From positions 28,648-91,852 of the forward strand of contig JAHBMJ010002548.1 in assembly GCA_018398765.1 (NCBI GenBank): a stretch of 63,205 nucleotides of DNA, in the 5' to 3' direction. Positions 61,030-63,205 of the stretch are shown here, piece after piece. The position numbers and the translations under genes were made by a program. A model generated the notes under the pieces. That model did not search any database. It worked only from the letters and a program-made list of their open reading frames with translations, and was not told the origin of the DNA. This stretch comes from Chromera velia. Its lineage: Eukaryota > Sar > Chromeraceae. Positions within the stretch are counted from its first letter, which is position 1. Each line of letters starts with the position of its first letter.

Positions 61030-62550
61030 GGAGAGAGTAAGAAGACAAAAAAGTTTGGCAACATCCATGCAGGAGACAGAGCGGGCGGACTGTGTATGAA
61101 AGTGAGCTTGAGTATTCTTTCTACGCCTAGCAAATGAAGAGCAGAAACACATCTGCACTCCACGTCAAGATTAGAGAAAATGCCTGGAAGCTTATTCGTG
61201 GTGTGACCTCTATCAAGCCTGAAACAAGAAGCGCTTCTGTTTGCTCTCTCCAGACCGAGCCATTCACCCGCAAGTAAGTAAAAAAAACAAGAGCACCCAC
61301 CCACCGACCCGCAACTCCGTCAATCCAGCCCTTTTGAGCGGATCTTTGCGCAAGCACGCCCTCACAAAGTCTGCCAGCATGTATCGCTCAACAGAAGCCT
61401 CAAGGGGAGAGAACGCGAAGCGCCCTCCAACCCCTCCAGAAGAGCCCCCAGACCTTCCGACAACGCCCCCGCCCCCCCCAGGTCCAGACGCCCCAGAGGC
61501 AGAGGAGGCACAGGAAGAGGAAGGCTCCTGGACACCCAGGGAAGGCCTCACACGCATTGCCTGCACTCACACGTCATTTTTACTTTTCTTTTTCTTTCTC
61601 TTTGTCTCTCCCCCTTTCTTCCCTTCTGTCTGAGTGAATTTGTCGTGTTGCTCTTCTCTTTTCTGAAGTGCATTTTCCCCTCAACTCTCTCTCGAGTATG
61701 CGATCTTTTGCGTCAAGATGCCATGGGTGTCACAGGAAGGGCAGCAATACACGTGCACCGACTTCGTTTGAATAGATACATATGCACGCGTCGATTACAA
61801 GGCAGACAAGCGCGAGAATCCACTGGCAGGAACGAAAAGAGAGCTGGGAGCATCTTATCTCCTTCCGCCGGCTTCTTTCGCTGCTTTGATGGCCTTCTTG
61901 TTTGCTGAACGTTCTCCCTCTCTCCCTCGGCACGCATATTTTTCCCGTGAGCTCATTCACTCAATAATCCTTCCCAATAAATCGAGAGCACAATTTTCAT
62001 CTTCTCCGGTAAATCGATCGATGCCCCTCCTTCCTTCCTGCCTCTATGCACTGCCTGAAAAATGTGCGTTGTTACATATTTCAAGTCCTGGAGAAAAGGC
62101 AGGCTACGAAATTGTTTTTTCTTCCAACCAGACCCACGCATGCACATTCAGACTGACCGAGACAGACGGAATCTCTATTTCTCGCGGATCTGAAATTGCT
62201 TTGGCGAGGTTGTGGTTGTAAAGGGCGGAGTTCCTCGGTACGTGGGCGTACGGGTGCTTCTTGAAGGTCATGGAAAACAAAACCAGGCCGACAGCGAACA
62301 CATCCCCTTTCCTGTTCTGTTTTGGCACCGCGTTGGTCAAAAGACTTCGGCATACCTCTGGCGACAGGTAGTTGATCGTGCCTTGCTGCAGTTAGGAGCC
62401 GAAGGGAACAAAAGAGAAGAATGAATGAATGCACTTGCTTCGTCAGCAGGTGTGTGCGCGAAGTCTTTTGATCCCTTTTAAGGGGGAATGACATCACAGC
62501 TAGTCTTCTTGCTGTATGCCAATTTGAGATTCCCTCTCAGTCTCCCCTTC

Positions 62551-62584
<34 letters not shown>

Positions 62585-62606
62585 GCTCCCTCTTTCTTTC
62601 TTTCTT

Positions 62607-62643
<37 letters not shown>

Positions 62644-63162
62644 CCACAATTCACTGTGGATGTACTTATTCGAGCCTTGCATGACTGGCTGTGTGATCGA
62701 CCGACCGACCGACTGACCAGGTCAGTATCGATGACGGAGGTTGTGTCCTGGGACTGTTGCATCTTCGCAATGCCAAAGTCAATTAGGACAACCTCGAGGT
62801 CGTCTCCATCAGACACCAAAGGGGCACAAGTGGGAGAAGAAGAGGAAGAGGGAAATCCGGTTGATTTCGGTCGGGAGGAACCTAGTGGGGGGGCTGTGTC
62901 TCTCTCTTCAGCTTTCCCCTCCCCCTCTGCCTCCGTCCGTTTTTCCCTTTCTGCTTCCTCTTTCTGCGTCACTCTTTCTGTTTCGCTTGTCTTTTTCTCC
63001 CTCACTCTTTCTCTTCCTTTCTCGTTCTTCTTGCGGAGGAGAATATTTTGGGGTTTCAGGTCTGTGTGAATGATCTTCCGGCTCTCCAGAACATCCAGAC
63101 CCGCCACCAGCTGGGAAGCGACAGCCCTCACGTGATCGATACTCAACTCAAGAGGCAGCAGC
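59859..63162 (-). CDS. MPS1/TTK-like dual-specificity protein kinase, C-terminal part
   Basis: Probable spindle-checkpoint kinase that phosphorylates kinetochore proteins. Four phase-0-linked exons, 63162-62718, 62385-62158, 61560-61309 and 60722-59859, encode about 596 residues. The N-lobe lies beyond the window. Visible motifs: catalytic loop [13 protein letters not shown] (Thr in the HRD Arg position, like TTK's HSDLKP), DFG in [21 protein letters not shown]+1/APE region [10 protein letters not shown], subdomain [32 protein letters not shown] and subdomain [21 protein letters not shown] matches the TTK activation-loop autophosphorylation segment, and the ISDP..EI.+P stretch is MPS1-like. 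Inserts: about 70 charged residues between catalytic loop and DFG, and about 45 Gly/Ser residues before subdomain XI. The C-terminal tail is Gly/Ser/Pro-rich. Confidence 0.8.
60727..60915 (+). repeat. (CACACGCACACAGACACACAGA)n minisatellite
   Basis: About 190 bases directly upstream (minus strand) of the last kinase exon's 3' splice site at 60723. Confidence 0.95.
62556..62641 (+). repeat. (CT)n/(TTTC)n microsatellite
   Basis: In the intron between the DFG exon and the APE exon of the kinase. Confidence 0.9.
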
Positions 63163-63168
63163 CTGCAT

Positions 63169-63205
63169 GGACACACACACACACACACATACACACACAC
63201 ACACA
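63169..63205 (+). repeat. (CA)n microsatellite at window edge
   Basis: Adjoins the 3' splice site of the kinase exon starting at 63162 (minus strand); continues past the window. Confidence 0.9.

Noticed and set aside
1-63205. tRNA, rRNA or snoRNA genes
   Set aside because: No cloverleaf, rRNA or convincing box/ACA structure was recognised by eye; a covariance-model scan would be needed to exclude small RNAs.

Overview
The window is eukaryotic nuclear DNA. Genes are split by spliceosomal introns packed with microsatellites, and AT-rich, repeat-bearing spacers separate the gene blocks. The gene content suggests a flagellated alveolate alga: TSP1/PAN surface-protein modules, a motile-cilium subunit and an algal-type sensor rhodopsin. 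A chromerid close to Chromera velia is my best guess, by inference only. Gene models were built by hand from reading frame, splice dinucleotides and codon phase. All listed exon junctions are phase-consistent unless I say otherwise.

Layout. (1) About 0.3-11.8 kb, minus strand: a large secreted-type protein with TSP1, PAN/Apple and RCC1-like repeats, whose 5' end is unresolved and whose 3' end probably lies beyond position 1. (2) 16.9-19.1 kb, plus: GAR1, the H/ACA snoRNP core protein. (3) 21.3-24.2 kb, minus: a small coiled-coil protein resembling dynein regulatory complex subunit DRC12 (CCDC153). (4) 25.0-47.3 kb, plus: a giant 28-exon gene of roughly 3,040 residues, a rhodopsin fused to a histidine kinase, three receiver domains, a PAS-like domain and a long disordered tail. 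(5) 48.1-50.4 kb: a decayed non-LTR retrotransposon. (6) 53.6-56.1 kb, plus: SmF, a spliceosomal Sm-ring protein. (7) 59.9-63.2 kb, minus: the C-terminal part of an MPS1/TTK-like kinase running off the right edge.

The most notable item is gene 4. It keeps the retinal-binding lysine and the Asp four residues before it. It has a complete phosphotransfer and ATP-binding core (H, N, G1, F and G2 boxes) and two canonical receivers, so it should be a light-gated hybrid histidine kinase. The helix-C position that is the proton-pump counterion in bacteriorhodopsin is Ala, so it is probably a sensor and not a pump. It lies head-to-head with the DRC12-like cilium gene, 883 bp apart. GAR1 and SmF are RNA-processing housekeeping genes and the kinase is a mitotic checkpoint type; I see no operon-like functional cluster apart from the divergent pair.

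Non-coding features of interest are a 67-bp tandem repeat carrying four copies of a 3' splice site, a roughly 225-bp near-identical inverted duplication shared by introns of two neighbouring genes, a family of short terminal-inverted-repeat elements, and a recurring splice-site grammar (GCATGCAG acceptors, GTCNGT donors). Assembly gaps (N) at 18305-18360, 28501-28537, 42501-42506 and 52664-53182 all abut G or C homopolymers; one interrupts an exon of gene 4.
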